64,000 nt of DNA from Alicycliphilus sp. UBA6560. GTDB lineage: Bacteria; Pseudomonadota; Gammaproteobacteria; Burkholderiales; Burkholderiaceae_C. The position numbers were made by a program, and so were the translations under genes. Under the pieces are notes generated by a model. That model was not told the DNA's origin, did not search any database, and was given only the letters and a program-made list of their open reading frames with translations. Below are positions 25,453 to 34,513 of this stretch, in pieces. The stretch covers positions 459,885 to 523,884 of the forward strand of contig DJJU01000011.1 in assembly GCA_002434305.1 (NCBI GenBank). The letters are read 5' to 3'. Position 1 is the first letter of the stretch, and the number at the start of each line of letters is the position of its first letter.

Positions 25453-26634
25453 ATGGCGAACGACTTCCTCTTCACGTCCGAATCGGTCTCCGAAGGCCAC
25501 CCCGACAAGGTGGCTGACCAGATCTCGGACGCCATCCTTGACGCCATCCTCGAACAGGACCCGCGCTCGCGCGTGGCCGCCGAGACGCTGACCAACACCG
25601 GCCTGGTGGTGCTGGCGGGCGAGATCACCACCAACGCCCACGTGGACTACATCCAGGTGGCGCGCGACACCATCCGCCGCATTGGCTACGACAACACCGA
25701 CTACGGCATCGATTACAAGGGCTGCGCGGTGCTGGTGGCCTACGACAAGCAGAGCAACGACATCGCCCAGGGCGTGGACCACGCCAGCGACGACCACCTG
25801 AACACCGGCGCCGGCGACCAGGGCCTGATGTTCGGCTACGCCTGCGACGAAACGCCCGAGCTGATGCCCGCGCCCATCTATTACGCGCACCGCCTGGTCG
25901 AGCGCCAGGCCCAGCTGAGGAAGGACGGCCGCCTGCCCTTCCTGCGCCCGGACGCCAAGAGCCAGGTGACCATGCGCTACGTGGACGGCAAGCCACACTC
26001 GATCGACACCGTGGTGCTGTCCACCCAGCACAGCCCCGACCAGAGCGAGAGCGCGACCAAGATGAAGGCCAGCTTCACCGAGGCCGTCATTGAGGAAATC
26101 ATCAAGCCCGTGCTGCCCAAGGAGTGGCTGCAGGACACCAAGTACCTGATCAACCCCACCGGCCGCTTCGTCATCGGCGGCCCGCAGGGTGACTGCGGTC
26201 TCACCGGCCGCAAGATCATCGTGGACACCTACGGCGGCGCCTGCCCGCACGGCGGCGGCGCGTTCTCGGGCAAGGACCCGACGAAGGTCGACCGCTCGGC
26301 CGCCTACGCCGCGCGCTACGTGGCCAAGAACATCGTCGCCGCGGGCCTGGCACGCCAGTGCCAGATCCAGGTGGCCTACGCCATCGGCGTGGCGCGGCCG
26401 ATGAACATCACGGTCTACACCGAGGGCACGGGCGTCATCCCCGACGAGCAGATCGCCGCGCTGGTGCACGAGCACTTCGACCTGCGGCCCAAGGGCATCA
26501 TCCAGATGCTGGACCTGCTGCGCCCCATCTACGCCAAGACCGCCGCCTACGGCCACTTCGGCCGCGAGGAGCCCGAGTTCACCTGGGAGAGGACGGACAA
26601 GGCTGCCGCGCTGCGGGCAGCGGCCGGACTGTAA
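25453..26634 (+). CDS. metK: S-adenosylmethionine synthetase
   Basis: Makes S-adenosylmethionine from methionine and ATP. The 393-residue protein has FTSESVSEGHPDK at the N-terminus, the GAGDQGLMFGYA segment, the P-loop-like GGGAFSGKDPTKVDRS, and the normal length. The leader holds a SAM-II-type riboswitch, so the product controls its own synthesis. The last codons (DKAAALRAAAGL, stop) are repeated in degenerate form 79 bases downstream. Confidence 0.98.
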   Translation: MANDFLFTSESVSEGHPDKVADQISDAILDAILEQDPRSRVAAETLTNTGLVVLAGEITTNAHVDYIQVARDTIRRIGYDNTDYGIDYKGCAVLVAYDKQSNDIAQGVDHASDDHLNTGAGDQGLMFGYACDETPELMPAPIYYAHRLVERQAQLRKDGRLPFLRPDAKSQVTMRYVDGKPHSIDTVVLSTQHSPDQSESATKMKASFTEAVIEEIIKPVLPKEWLQDTKYLINPTGRFVIGGPQGDCGLTGRKIIVDTYGGACPHGGGAFSGKDPTKVDRSAAYAARYVAKNIVAAGLARQCQIQVAYAIGVARPMNITVYTEGTGVIPDEQIAALVHEHFDLRPKGIIQMLDLLRPIYAKTAAYGHFGREEPEFTWERTDKAAALRAAAGL

Positions 26635-26728
26635 GGCCCGGCGACCCGCGCCAGCGGGTTCGGCAGCCTTGCGGCACAAGGCCCAGGCGCTGCGTGCAGC
26701 GGCGGGGCTGTAAGGCCCCGCGGCCCGC
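26596..26728 (+). repeat. Tandem duplication of the metK 3' end
   Basis: Bases 26596-26649 recur as 26675-26728 with about 44 of 54 matches by hand count. Both encode a near-identical tail and stop: DKAAALRAAAGL and HKAQALRAAAGL. The second copy has no start or preceding metK sequence, so it is a remnant. The rest of the gap to 26901 holds no gene. Between 26750 and 26860 it has scattered GGAGC/GCTCCTAC words that may be a decayed REP-like element. Confidence 0.75.
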
Positions 26729-26901
26729 TCGAGTGGCGGCGTGGCCGTGGCCTCAGGAGCTTATTCGCGCAAACCGGTAGCGTTATCAGCAGGCTCCTAC
26801 GCAGGCCGACTTCAGCGGCCGACGGGATTGGATCGGGGCAGCTCCTACCTTAGGCAACACCGCGGCACCCGCCGTCGGCTTACTGCACAAGGAGGCTCCA
26901 C

Positions 26902-27087
26902 ATGCTCAAGTACGCCCTCATCTTCGCCATCATCTCGCTCATCGCGGGCGCCCTGGGCTTCACCGGCGTTGCCGCCGGCGCAGCCGGCATCGCGAAGGTC
27001 CTGTTCTTCATCTTCGTGGCCCTCGCCGTGCTGTTCGTGGTGCTGGCCATGCTGGGCGTGGGCGCGGCGCGCAAGGCACTGCGATAA
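26902..27087 (+). CDS. DUF1328 small membrane protein
   Basis: A 61-residue, almost wholly hydrophobic protein with two membrane segments: YALIFAIISLIAGALGF, then a Gly/Ala turn, then VLFFIFVALAVLFVVLAMLGV, ending in basic ARKALR. It fits DUF1328 (YtjA-like) in length and pattern. A strong Shine-Dalgarno, AGGAGG, precedes the ATG. Proteins of this family are often stress-related, but the function is unknown. It ends two bases before the convergent nrtR stop. Confidence 0.85.
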   Translation: MLKYALIFAIISLIAGALGFTGVAAGAAGIAKVLFFIFVALAVLFVVLAMLGVGAARKALR

Positions 27088-27089
27088 GG

Positions 27090-27782
27090 CTACAGGCCGC
27101 GCGCCGATAGCGACAGGCTGCGCCGGAACGCCGGCCGCAGCCGGTACAGCTGGGCCGGGCGGTGGGCGCCGCCGCCCTGCAGCGCCCCGGGCACGGGCTC
27201 CAGCATGGCGAGCTCGTCCATCTTGCGGCGAAAGCTCACTTTGTTGAGCGGCTCGCCCAGCACCGCCTCGTAGACCGCCTGCAGCTGCGGCAGCGTGAAC
27301 TGCTCGCCGCACAGATGCACGGGCAGCGACGAATACTGGCTCTTGCCGCGAACCCGCCCCACCGCCTGGCGCACGATGTCGCCATGGTCGAAGGGCAGCG
27401 CCGGCAGGCCGTCCACCGGAGCCAGGCACACACCTTCACCCAAGCCCTGCAGCCGCTCGGCCGGCACCAGGGCGCAGTACACCACCGCCAGCGACCAGCC
27501 GCGCGGGTCGCGCGCCGGGCCGGAGAAGGTGGCCAGCTGCTCCAGGTAGGGCGGGCGCACGCCTGCCTTCTCCTGCAGCACGCGCAGGGCGCTGGCCTGC
27601 GCGTCGGCGTCTTCCCAGGGATGGATGAAGCCGCCCGGCAGGGCCCAGGTGCCTGCAAACGGCGCGCGTTCGCGGCGTGCCAGCAGCACCTGCAGCGCGC
27701 CCTGCTGCAGCGTGAGCAGGACGGCATCGACCGTGCACAGCACGGTGCCGGAAGCTGGGTTTGAGGACTTTGGATCAGGCAT
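27090..27782 (-). CDS. nrtR: NrtR-type Nudix-related transcriptional repressor of NAD genes
   Basis: Residues about 12-150 form a Nudix-fold domain (VLLARRERAPFAGTWALPGGF) whose Nudix box is degenerate (DADAQASALRVLQEKAGV lacks the REUXEE core). This is as in NrtR sensors that bind ADP-ribose-type ligands without hydrolysis. The C-terminal part (FTLPQLQAVYEAVLGEPLNK, VSFRRKMDEL) is the winged-helix DNA-binding domain of the family. It is divergent from an NAD salvage operon with a palindrome between them, so it probably represses that operon and itself. Confidence 0.88.
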   Translation of the reverse strand: MPDPKSSNPASGTVLCTVDAVLLTLQQGALQVLLARRERAPFAGTWALPGGFIHPWEDADAQASALRVLQEKAGVRPPYLEQLATFSGPARDPRGWSLAVVYCALVPAERLQGLGEGVCLAPVDGLPALPFDHGDIVRQAVGRVRGKSQYSSLPVHLCGEQFTLPQLQAVYEAVLGEPLNKVSFRRKMDELAMLEPVPGALQGGGAHRPAQLYRLRPAFRRSLSLSARGL

Positions 27783-27841
27783 GGACTAACAAGACTACCA
27801 CCGGCGCCCCGCCGGCCGCTGGGCAAAGGTCGGACGCGCCA

Positions 27842-27864
27842 GTTAGTTGCGCACATAAACTAAC
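27842..27864. promoter_or_regulatory. Probable NrtR operator
   Basis: GTTAGTT (27842-27848) and AACTAAC (27858-27864) are exact inverted arms, seven bases each, separated by GCGCACATA. The site lies 37 bases before the nicotinamidase-like gene and 59 bases from the nrtR start, where it can block both promoters. NrtR sites in proteobacteria are GTTTA-type palindromes, which this resembles. Confidence 0.75.
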
Positions 27865-27900
27865 GCCACTACACTGGCCCCATCGCACCGGGAAGCCGAC

Positions 27901-28755
27901 ATGACCGCCATCCACCTGCTCGCCATCGACCCCCAGAACGACTTTTGCGACCTGCCCGCCAGCTGGCACGGGCGCGACGCCGCTAGCGGCGCGGCCATCG
28001 CCCCTACCCTGCCCGTGGCGGGCGCCCATGCCGACCTGCAGCGCCTGGCCGCCCTGATTGCTGCGCAGGGCGATCGCATCGACCAGATCACCGTCACGCT
28101 GGACTCGCACCAGCGCTACGACGTGGCCCACCCGCTGTTCTGGCAGCGCGAGGGCGGCGCCCCGGTGGCGCCCTTCACGCCGATCACGGCGGCGCAGGTG
28201 CGCAGCGGCGAATACGCCCCGTGCGACGCCAGCGCCCGCGGGCGCGTGCTGGCCTACATGGACGCGCTGGAGGCCCAGGGCCGCTACACGCTCATGGTCT
28301 GGCCCGTGCACTGCGAGATCGGCAGCTGGGGCCACGGCGTGCACGCCGATGTTCTGGCCGCCTGCGGCCAATGGCAGGCGCGCCGCCAGCGTGCGGTCGC
28401 CAACGTCTTCAAGGGCATGAACCCCTGGACCGAGCACTACAGCGCCGTGCTTGCCGAAGTGCCCGACCCGCTCGATCCCGGCACCGACACCAACACCCGG
28501 CTGCTGGACGCGCTGGGCCAGGCCGAGCTGCTCCTGGTCGCCGGCCAGGCCAGCAGCCACTGCGTGCGCGCCACCACCGAGGACCTGCTGCGCCACCTGC
28601 CGCAGCGCGTGCCCGGATGGCAGCCCAGCCGCCTGGTGCTGCTGACCGACTGCATGAGTCCGGTGGCTGGCTTCGAGGCCCAGCACGCCGCCTTCCTACA
28701 GGCCATGCAGGCCCAGGGCGCACGGCTGGCAGTTTCAAGCGAAATCAGCCTCTAA
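27901..28755 (+). CDS. pncA: Nicotinamidase-like cysteine hydrolase (isochorismatase fold)
   Basis: Probably converts nicotinamide to nicotinate for pncB downstream. Catalytic triad candidates are Asp10 (AIDPQNDF), Lys in VFKGMNPW and Cys in ASSHCVRATTED. The metal site is suggested by TLDSHQRYDVAHP (D-x-H...H). At 284 residues it is longer than typical PncA (about 210), with extra loops in the middle, so a related amidase is possible. The context makes nicotinamidase the best reading. First gene behind the NrtR operator; the stop is inside repeat copy 6. Confidence 0.8.
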   Translation: MTAIHLLAIDPQNDFCDLPASWHGRDAASGAAIAPTLPVAGAHADLQRLAALIAAQGDRIDQITVTLDSHQRYDVAHPLFWQREGGAPVAPFTPITAAQVRSGEYAPCDASARGRVLAYMDALEAQGRYTLMVWPVHCEIGSWGHGVHADVLAACGQWQARRQRAVANVFKGMNPWTEHYSAVLAEVPDPLDPGTDTNTRLLDALGQAELLLVAGQASSHCVRATTEDLLRHLPQRVPGWQPSRLVLLTDCMSPVAGFEAQHAAFLQAMQAQGARLAVSSEISL

Positions 28756-28788
28756 CGCGCTCCAGTCAAGCGCCAGCAGCTATCAAAC
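28748..28788 (+). repeat. Dispersed intergenic repeat, copy 6
   Basis: Forward copy: CCTCTAACGCGCTCCAGTCA, then AGCGCCAGCAGCTATCAAAC. The left arm is diverged. It fills the gap between the nicotinamidase-like gene, whose TAA lies in it, and the pncB Shine-Dalgarno, inside one operon. Confidence 0.8.
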
Positions 28789-28800
28789 AAGGAGTGATCC

Positions 28801-29991
28801 ATGGCCCCCATCATCACCAGCCTGCTGGACACCGACCTGTACAAGTTCACCATGTGGCAGGCGCTGCTGCACCGCCACCCGCAGACGCAGGCCGAGTACC
28901 GCTTCGTCTGCCGCAACCAGCCGGCCTACCCGCTGGCCTCGCTGGTGGACGCGGTCAACGCCGAGCTGGACGCGCTGTGCCGCCTGCGCTTCGCGCCCGA
29001 TGAGCTGGACTATCTGGCCGGCCTGCGCTTCATCAAGAGCGACTTCATCGACTTCCTGCGCATCTTCCAGTTCCAGCGCGGCTTCATCGAGGCGCGGGCC
29101 CAGGGCGAGCAGCTCACCATCGTGGCGCGCGGCCCGCAGGTGCACGTGATGGGTTTCGAGATCTACGTGCTGGCCATCGTCAACGAGCTGTACTTCCGCC
29201 AGTTCGACAGCGCAGCGGCGCTCGCCGAGGGCCGCGCGCGCCTGTCCGCCAAGGTGGCCCGCCTGCAGCGCTGCGCAGCGCAAGGCCCGCGCCTGCGCCA
29301 CCCCTTCGAGATGTTCGACTTCGGCCTGCGCCGGCGCTACAGCGGCGCCTGGCAGCGCGAGGTGGTGCAGGCCTTCGCGCAACAAGCGCCCGCCTGGTTC
29401 AAGGGCACCAGCAACGTGCTGCTGGCGCGCGACCTGGGGCTGGTGCCCATCGGCACCATGGCGCACGAATACCTGCAGACCTACCAGGCGCTGGGCGTGC
29501 GGCTGCGCGACTTCCAGATCGCCGCGCTGGAGGACTGGGTGCAGGAATACCGCGGCGACCTCGGCATCGCGCTGACGGACACCGTGGGCATGGACGCCTT
29601 CCTGGCCGACTTCGACCTGTACTTTGCCAAGCTCTTCGACGGCCTGCGGCATGACTCGGGCGACCCCGTCGCGTGGGGTGAAAAGGCCCTGGCGCACTAC
29701 GCGCGACTGCGCATCGACGCCTCCACCAAGCGCTTCGTGTTCTCCGACGGGCTGAACCTGGAGCGCGCGCTGCAGCTGTACGCCCACTTCGGCGACCGGG
29801 TGCAGCTGGGCTTTGGCATCGGCACCCAGCTGACCAACGACCTGGGCCTCACGCCCCTGAACATCGTCATGAAGCTGGTGCGCGCCAACGGCCAACCGGT
29901 GGCGAAACTTTCCGATACGCCCGGCAAGACGCTGTGCGACGATGCTACGTTCCTGGCCTACCTGCGCCAGGTCTTCAACGTCAACGACTGA
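28801..29991 (+). CDS. pncB: Nicotinate phosphoribosyltransferase
   Basis: Makes nicotinate mononucleotide from nicotinate and PRPP with ATP. The 396 residues begin with the family's SLLDTDLYKFTMWQALLHRHP. GTMAHEYLQTYQAL contains the phosphorylated His, and GLRHDSGDPVAWGEK is the phosphoribosyl-binding segment. FSDGLNLERALQLY and FGIGTQLTNDL are also family signatures. Length is normal. It acts directly after the nicotinamidase-like product and before nadE. Confidence 0.97.
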   Translation: MAPIITSLLDTDLYKFTMWQALLHRHPQTQAEYRFVCRNQPAYPLASLVDAVNAELDALCRLRFAPDELDYLAGLRFIKSDFIDFLRIFQFQRGFIEARAQGEQLTIVARGPQVHVMGFEIYVLAIVNELYFRQFDSAAALAEGRARLSAKVARLQRCAAQGPRLRHPFEMFDFGLRRRYSGAWQREVVQAFAQQAPAWFKGTSNVLLARDLGLVPIGTMAHEYLQTYQALGVRLRDFQIAALEDWVQEYRGDLGIALTDTVGMDAFLADFDLYFAKLFDGLRHDSGDPVAWGEKALAHYARLRIDASTKRFVFSDGLNLERALQLYAHFGDRVQLGFGIGTQLTNDLGLTPLNIVMKLVRANGQPVAKLSDTPGKTLCDDATFLAYLRQVFNVND

Positions 29992-30007
29992 ATCAACGAG
30001 TCACACC

Positions 30008-31699
30008 ATGCTCCGCATCACCCTGGCCCAGCTCAACCCGACCGTGGGCGACATCGAAGGCAACACGCAGCGCATGGCCGCCGCCGCGCGGCAGGCGGCT
30101 GGCGAAGGCGCCCAGCTCATCGTGTTCGGCGAACTGGCCGTCACGGGCTTTCAGCCCGGCGACCTGCTGGCCGAACCCGGCTTCCTGGACCGCGTGGACG
30201 CCGCCCTGGCCCTGCTGCAGCGCGAAAGCGCGGCCCTGCCCGACCTGCACTGGGTGCTGGGCGCGCCCACGGCCCACGCGGGCGGTCCGAACGCCCTGCC
30301 GCACGACAGCCTGCTGGTGCTGCAGGGCGGACAGCTGCGCCTGTCCGTGGCGCGCCGGCAACTGGCCGCGCAGGGCGATCCGGACCTGCGCCGCCACTTC
30401 GCGCCAGGCCCGGCCGGCGCGCCCCAACTGCTGGACATTGGCGGCGTGCGGGTGGGCTTCGTGGTGGGCGAGGACCTTCAGGACGAGGCAACCACCGCCG
30501 CCCTGGCCGGCGCAGCCCCCGGGCTGGTGGTGCACATCGGCGCGCGCAGCAGCTGCCTGGGCCGGCGCGCCCGGCACCATGCCGAGTGCGCCCAGGCCAG
30601 CGAGCGCCTGCGCGCGCCGCTGGTCAGCGTGCAGCAGGTGGGCGGGCACGATGACCTGGTCTACGACGGCGGCTCGCTGGCCGCCGTGCCGGGCGCCGGC
30701 GTGGTCTTCGAGGCGCTGCGCTTCGAGGAGGACGCGCCCCTGCTGGAGCTGCACGACGGCGGCCGCCTGAGCGGCGCGCGCGGCCAGGCGCTGGCGGACG
30801 TGCTGACCCAGGGCCTGCCGCTCATGGAGTTCTACCGCCGCCAGATCGTGCTGGGCCTGCAGGACTATGCGCGCCGCTGCGGCTTTGCCAAGGTGCTGGT
30901 GGGCAGCTCGGGCGGGCTGGACAGCGCCCTGACCCTGGCCCTGGCCGTGCAGGCGCTGGGCGCGCAGAACGTGGTGGGCGTCACCATGCCCTCGCGTTTT
31001 TCCACCGCCGGCTCGGTTCAGGATTCGCTGGCGCTGGGCCGCAACCTGGGCATCGAGCTGCTCAGCCACCCCATCGCCGACCTGGTGGCCGCCTATGGCG
31101 GGCAGTTCCAGGGCAGCTTCGGCCAGCCGCTGGCCGGCCTGGCGCTGGAGAACGTGCAGGCGCGCATCCGCGGCACGGTACTGATGGAGTACTCCAACAC
31201 CTTCGGCCACCTGCTGCTGACCACCGGCAACAAGTCCGAAATCTCCGTGGGCTACTGCACGCTGTACGGCGACACCTGCGGCGGCCTGGGCCTGATCGGC
31301 GACATCTACAAGACCGAGGCCTTCGAGCTGGCGCGCCACCTCAACGCCCGGGCCGGGCGCGAGCTGGTACCACAGGCCGTCATCGACAAGCCGCCATCGG
31401 CCGAGCTGTCCCCGGGCCAGCGCGACGACGACAGCCTGCCGCCCTACCCGGTGCTCGACGAGGTGCTGAAGTTCCTGGTCGAAGGCCCGGCTCTGCCGCC
31501 GGCGCAGTACCAGGCCGCCCGCGCCTTCGTCGAGGAGCAGCAGCGCAGCGAGGAAGGCCGCGCCCTGGTGCAGCGCGTGCGCCGCCTGATGGCCATCAGC
31601 GAGTACAAGCGCCACCAGGCCGCGCCCGTGCTGCGCCTGCGCCCGCGCCCCTTCGGCGCCTACGGTCGGCAGATGCCGATCGCCGCGCGCCTGGGCTGA
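30008..31699 (+). CDS. nadE: NAD synthetase NadE with a degenerate glutaminase domain
   Basis: Amidates nicotinate adenine dinucleotide to NAD. Residues 1-270 are the nitrilase-type glutaminase domain, and about 280-563 the synthetase with PP-loop SSGGLDSAL, LLTTGNKSE and TLYGDTCGGL. The synthetase looks intact. In the glutaminase, Glu42 (FGELAVTGF) is present. However, the catalytic Cys of the usual G-v-x-x-CED segment is Gly154 (GFVVGEDL), and the Lys of K-x-x-LP is Arg116 (RRQLAA). The enzyme is therefore probably ammonia-dependent. The start is ATG 30008; the frame is open upstream through pncB. Confidence 0.93.
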   Translation: MLRITLAQLNPTVGDIEGNTQRMAAAARQAAGEGAQLIVFGELAVTGFQPGDLLAEPGFLDRVDAALALLQRESAALPDLHWVLGAPTAHAGGPNALPHDSLLVLQGGQLRLSVARRQLAAQGDPDLRRHFAPGPAGAPQLLDIGGVRVGFVVGEDLQDEATTAALAGAAPGLVVHIGARSSCLGRRARHHAECAQASERLRAPLVSVQQVGGHDDLVYDGGSLAAVPGAGVVFEALRFEEDAPLLELHDGGRLSGARGQALADVLTQGLPLMEFYRRQIVLGLQDYARRCGFAKVLVGSSGGLDSALTLALAVQALGAQNVVGVTMPSRFSTAGSVQDSLALGRNLGIELLSHPIADLVAAYGGQFQGSFGQPLAGLALENVQARIRGTVLMEYSNTFGHLLLTTGNKSEISVGYCTLYGDTCGGLGLIGDIYKTEAFELARHLNARAGRELVPQAVIDKPPSAELSPGQRDDDSLPPYPVLDEVLKFLVEGPALPPAQYQAARAFVEEQQRSEEGRALVQRVRRLMAISEYKRHQAAPVLRLRPRPFGAYGRQMPIAARLG

Positions 31700-31716
31700 G
31701 CCCGCCGCAAAATAAC

Positions 31717-31773
31717 AGCCAAAATGGCCTCCAGCGCTTGCCCATCAAGCGCTGGCAGCTCTCTTTTTGATAG
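31717..31773 (+). repeat. Dispersed intergenic repeat, copy 7
   Basis: Best-conserved forward copy: AAAATGGCCTCCAGCGCTTG, CCCAT, CAAGCGCTGGCAGCT, then CTCTTTTTGATAG. It fills the nadE to nadM gap. The stem followed by a T run would work as a terminator or attenuator within the operon. Confidence 0.88.
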
Positions 31774-31783
31774 TCAATCCCGC

Positions 31784-32824
31784 ATGCTCGACACCGCCAT
31801 CCTGATCGGCCGCTTCCAGCCCGTGCACAGCGGCCACCTGGCCCTGCTGCGCGAGGCGCTGGCGCAGGCGCGCCAGGTCATCGTCATCGCCGGCTCGGCC
31901 TTCCAGGCGCGCACACCCAAGAACCCCTTCACCTGGGAAGAGCGCGCGGCCATGCTGCGCGGCGCACTGGCGCCGCAGGAGGCTGCGCGCCTGCGCGTGC
32001 TGCCCGTGCGCGACTACTACGACCAGGCGCGCTGGGTGTCGGCCGTGCGCGCAGCCGTGGCGCCGCATGTGGAAGCCGGCGCGCGCATCGCGCTGGTCGG
32101 GCACTTCAAGGACGCCAGCAGCAGCTATCTGGCGTGGTTCCCCGACTGGCAGCTGGTCGACCTGCCGCGCCAGGGCGACATCGACGCCACCCGCATCCGC
32201 GACGCCTGGCTGGGTGCTGCCCCTGGCGCGCTGGACGCCGCCCTGGCGCCGCTGGCCGCCAGCCTGCCCGAGGCCACGCGCGCCCAGCTGCAGGCGCTGG
32301 CCGCCACGCCCCACTACGCCGATCTGCAGCAGGAGTGGCGCATGCTGCGCGCGTACCGCGCCGCCTGGGCCGGTGCGCCCTACCCGCCCGTGTTCGTCAC
32401 CGTGGACGCGCTGTTGCGCTGCCAGGACCAGGTGCTGCTGATCCGCCGCGCCCAGGCGCCCGGGCGCGGCCTGATGGCGCTGCCCGGCGGCTTCATCGAG
32501 CAGCGCGAGACGCTGTGGCAGTCCTGCCTGCGCGAGCTGGCCGAGGAGACGCAGTGCGCCCTGCCCGAGGCGCAGCTGCGCGCCGCGCTGCGCGGCGTGG
32601 CCGTGTTCGACCACCCGGACCGCAGCCAGCGCGGGCGCGTCATCAGCCACGTGCACTACTTCGACCTGGAAGGCAGCGGCCCGCTGCCCGCCGTGCAGGC
32701 CGCCGACGATGCCAGCGAGGCCCGCTGGGTGCCGCTGGCGCAGCTGGGCGCCATGGAGCCCCAGTTCCACGACGACCACTTCCACATCCTGGACCACTTC
32801 CTGGGGTTGACGCCGCCCTTGTGA
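31784..32824 (+). CDS. nadM: Bifunctional NMN adenylyltransferase / Nudix hydrolase
   Basis: N-terminal nucleotidyltransferase (residues 1-180): IGRFQPVHSGH holds the HxGH motif and DIDATRIRDAWL the second substrate loop of NadM. C-terminal Nudix domain (200-346): GGFIEQRETLWQ followed by RELAEETQ is a complete Nudix box, probably for ADP-ribose. This fusion is known from NadM-Nudt proteins. It completes the salvage route of the operon: nicotinate or NMN adenylation plus clearance of ADP-ribose, the likely NrtR ligand. Start ATG 31784 follows repeat copy 7. Confidence 0.94.
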   Translation: MLDTAILIGRFQPVHSGHLALLREALAQARQVIVIAGSAFQARTPKNPFTWEERAAMLRGALAPQEAARLRVLPVRDYYDQARWVSAVRAAVAPHVEAGARIALVGHFKDASSSYLAWFPDWQLVDLPRQGDIDATRIRDAWLGAAPGALDAALAPLAASLPEATRAQLQALAATPHYADLQQEWRMLRAYRAAWAGAPYPPVFVTVDALLRCQDQVLLIRRAQAPGRGLMALPGGFIEQRETLWQSCLRELAEETQCALPEAQLRAALRGVAVFDHPDRSQRGRVISHVHYFDLEGSGPLPAVQAADDASEARWVPLAQLGAMEPQFHDDHFHILDHFLGLTPPL

Positions 32825-32841
32825 GCGCCGCGGCCGGCGCT
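32824..32841 (+). other. Perfect GC hairpin between nadM and the sigma-54 regulator
   Basis: AGCGCCG, CGGC, CGGCGCT: a seven-base-pair stem with a four-base loop beginning at the nadM stop. No T run follows, so it is not a standard intrinsic terminator. It may still pause or stabilise the message at the boundary between the two loci. Confidence 0.4.
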
Positions 32842-32852
32842 ACCATCGTCCG

Positions 32853-34364
<1,512 letters not shown>

Positions 34365-34371
34365 ACAGACA

Positions 34372-34392
34372 ACTGTCTGTTTTTCAGGCAAT
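34372..34392. promoter_or_regulatory. Upstream activator site 1
   Basis: Read on the minus strand, this 21-base element is ATTGCCTGAAA followed by AACAGACAGT. It matches site 2 base for base except at about six positions. It lies eight bases past the activator stop codon. Its centre is 24 bases from that of site 2, about two helical turns, which suits cooperative binding of an enhancer-binding protein. Confidence 0.65.
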
Positions 34393-34395
34393 GCA

Positions 34396-34416
34396 ATTGT
34401 CTGAAATTCGGACAAT
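34396..34416. promoter_or_regulatory. Upstream activator site 2
   Basis: A 21-base palindrome: ATTGTC (34396-34401) and GACAAT (34411-34416) are exact arms, and the centre TGAAATTCG is nearly symmetric. It lies about 50 bases upstream of the -24 element, a normal distance for a sigma-54 enhancer. Confidence 0.7.
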
Positions 34417-34464
34417 CCCGTCGCTGCAACGGAAAATTCCATAATAAATCAACGGCTTGCTTCC

Positions 34465-34480
34465 TGGCACGGCTTGTGCA
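34465..34480 (+). promoter_or_regulatory. Sigma-54 (-24/-12) promoter
   Basis: TGGCACG, then four bases, then GTGCA. This fits the TGGCACG-N4-TTGCW consensus with one mismatch, and the invariant GG and GC are exactly spaced. It lies 34 bases before the ATG of the binding-protein gene, with a good Shine-Dalgarno (AGGAGA) between. The sigma-54 activator gene and its two sites are directly upstream. Confidence 0.85.
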
Positions 34481-34513
34481 GTCTCTCGTGCATCACTACA
34501 GGAGACAACCGCC

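Noticed and set aside
26750..26860. Possible REP element or CRISPR-like repeat downstream of metK
   Set aside because: The GGAGC/GCTCCTAC words are unevenly spaced and do not form regular repeat-spacer units; at most a decayed REP-like element, mentioned under the metK duplication.
29993..31615. 540-codon open frame on the minus strand opposite nadE
   Set aside because: Same shadow composition; nadE has clear motifs on the plus strand.
34372..34379. Reading ACAGACA-AC-TGTCTGT (34365-34380) as a separate third operator
   Set aside because: It overlaps site 1 and is explained by the arms of the 21-base element plus adjacent bases; two sites describe the region better.
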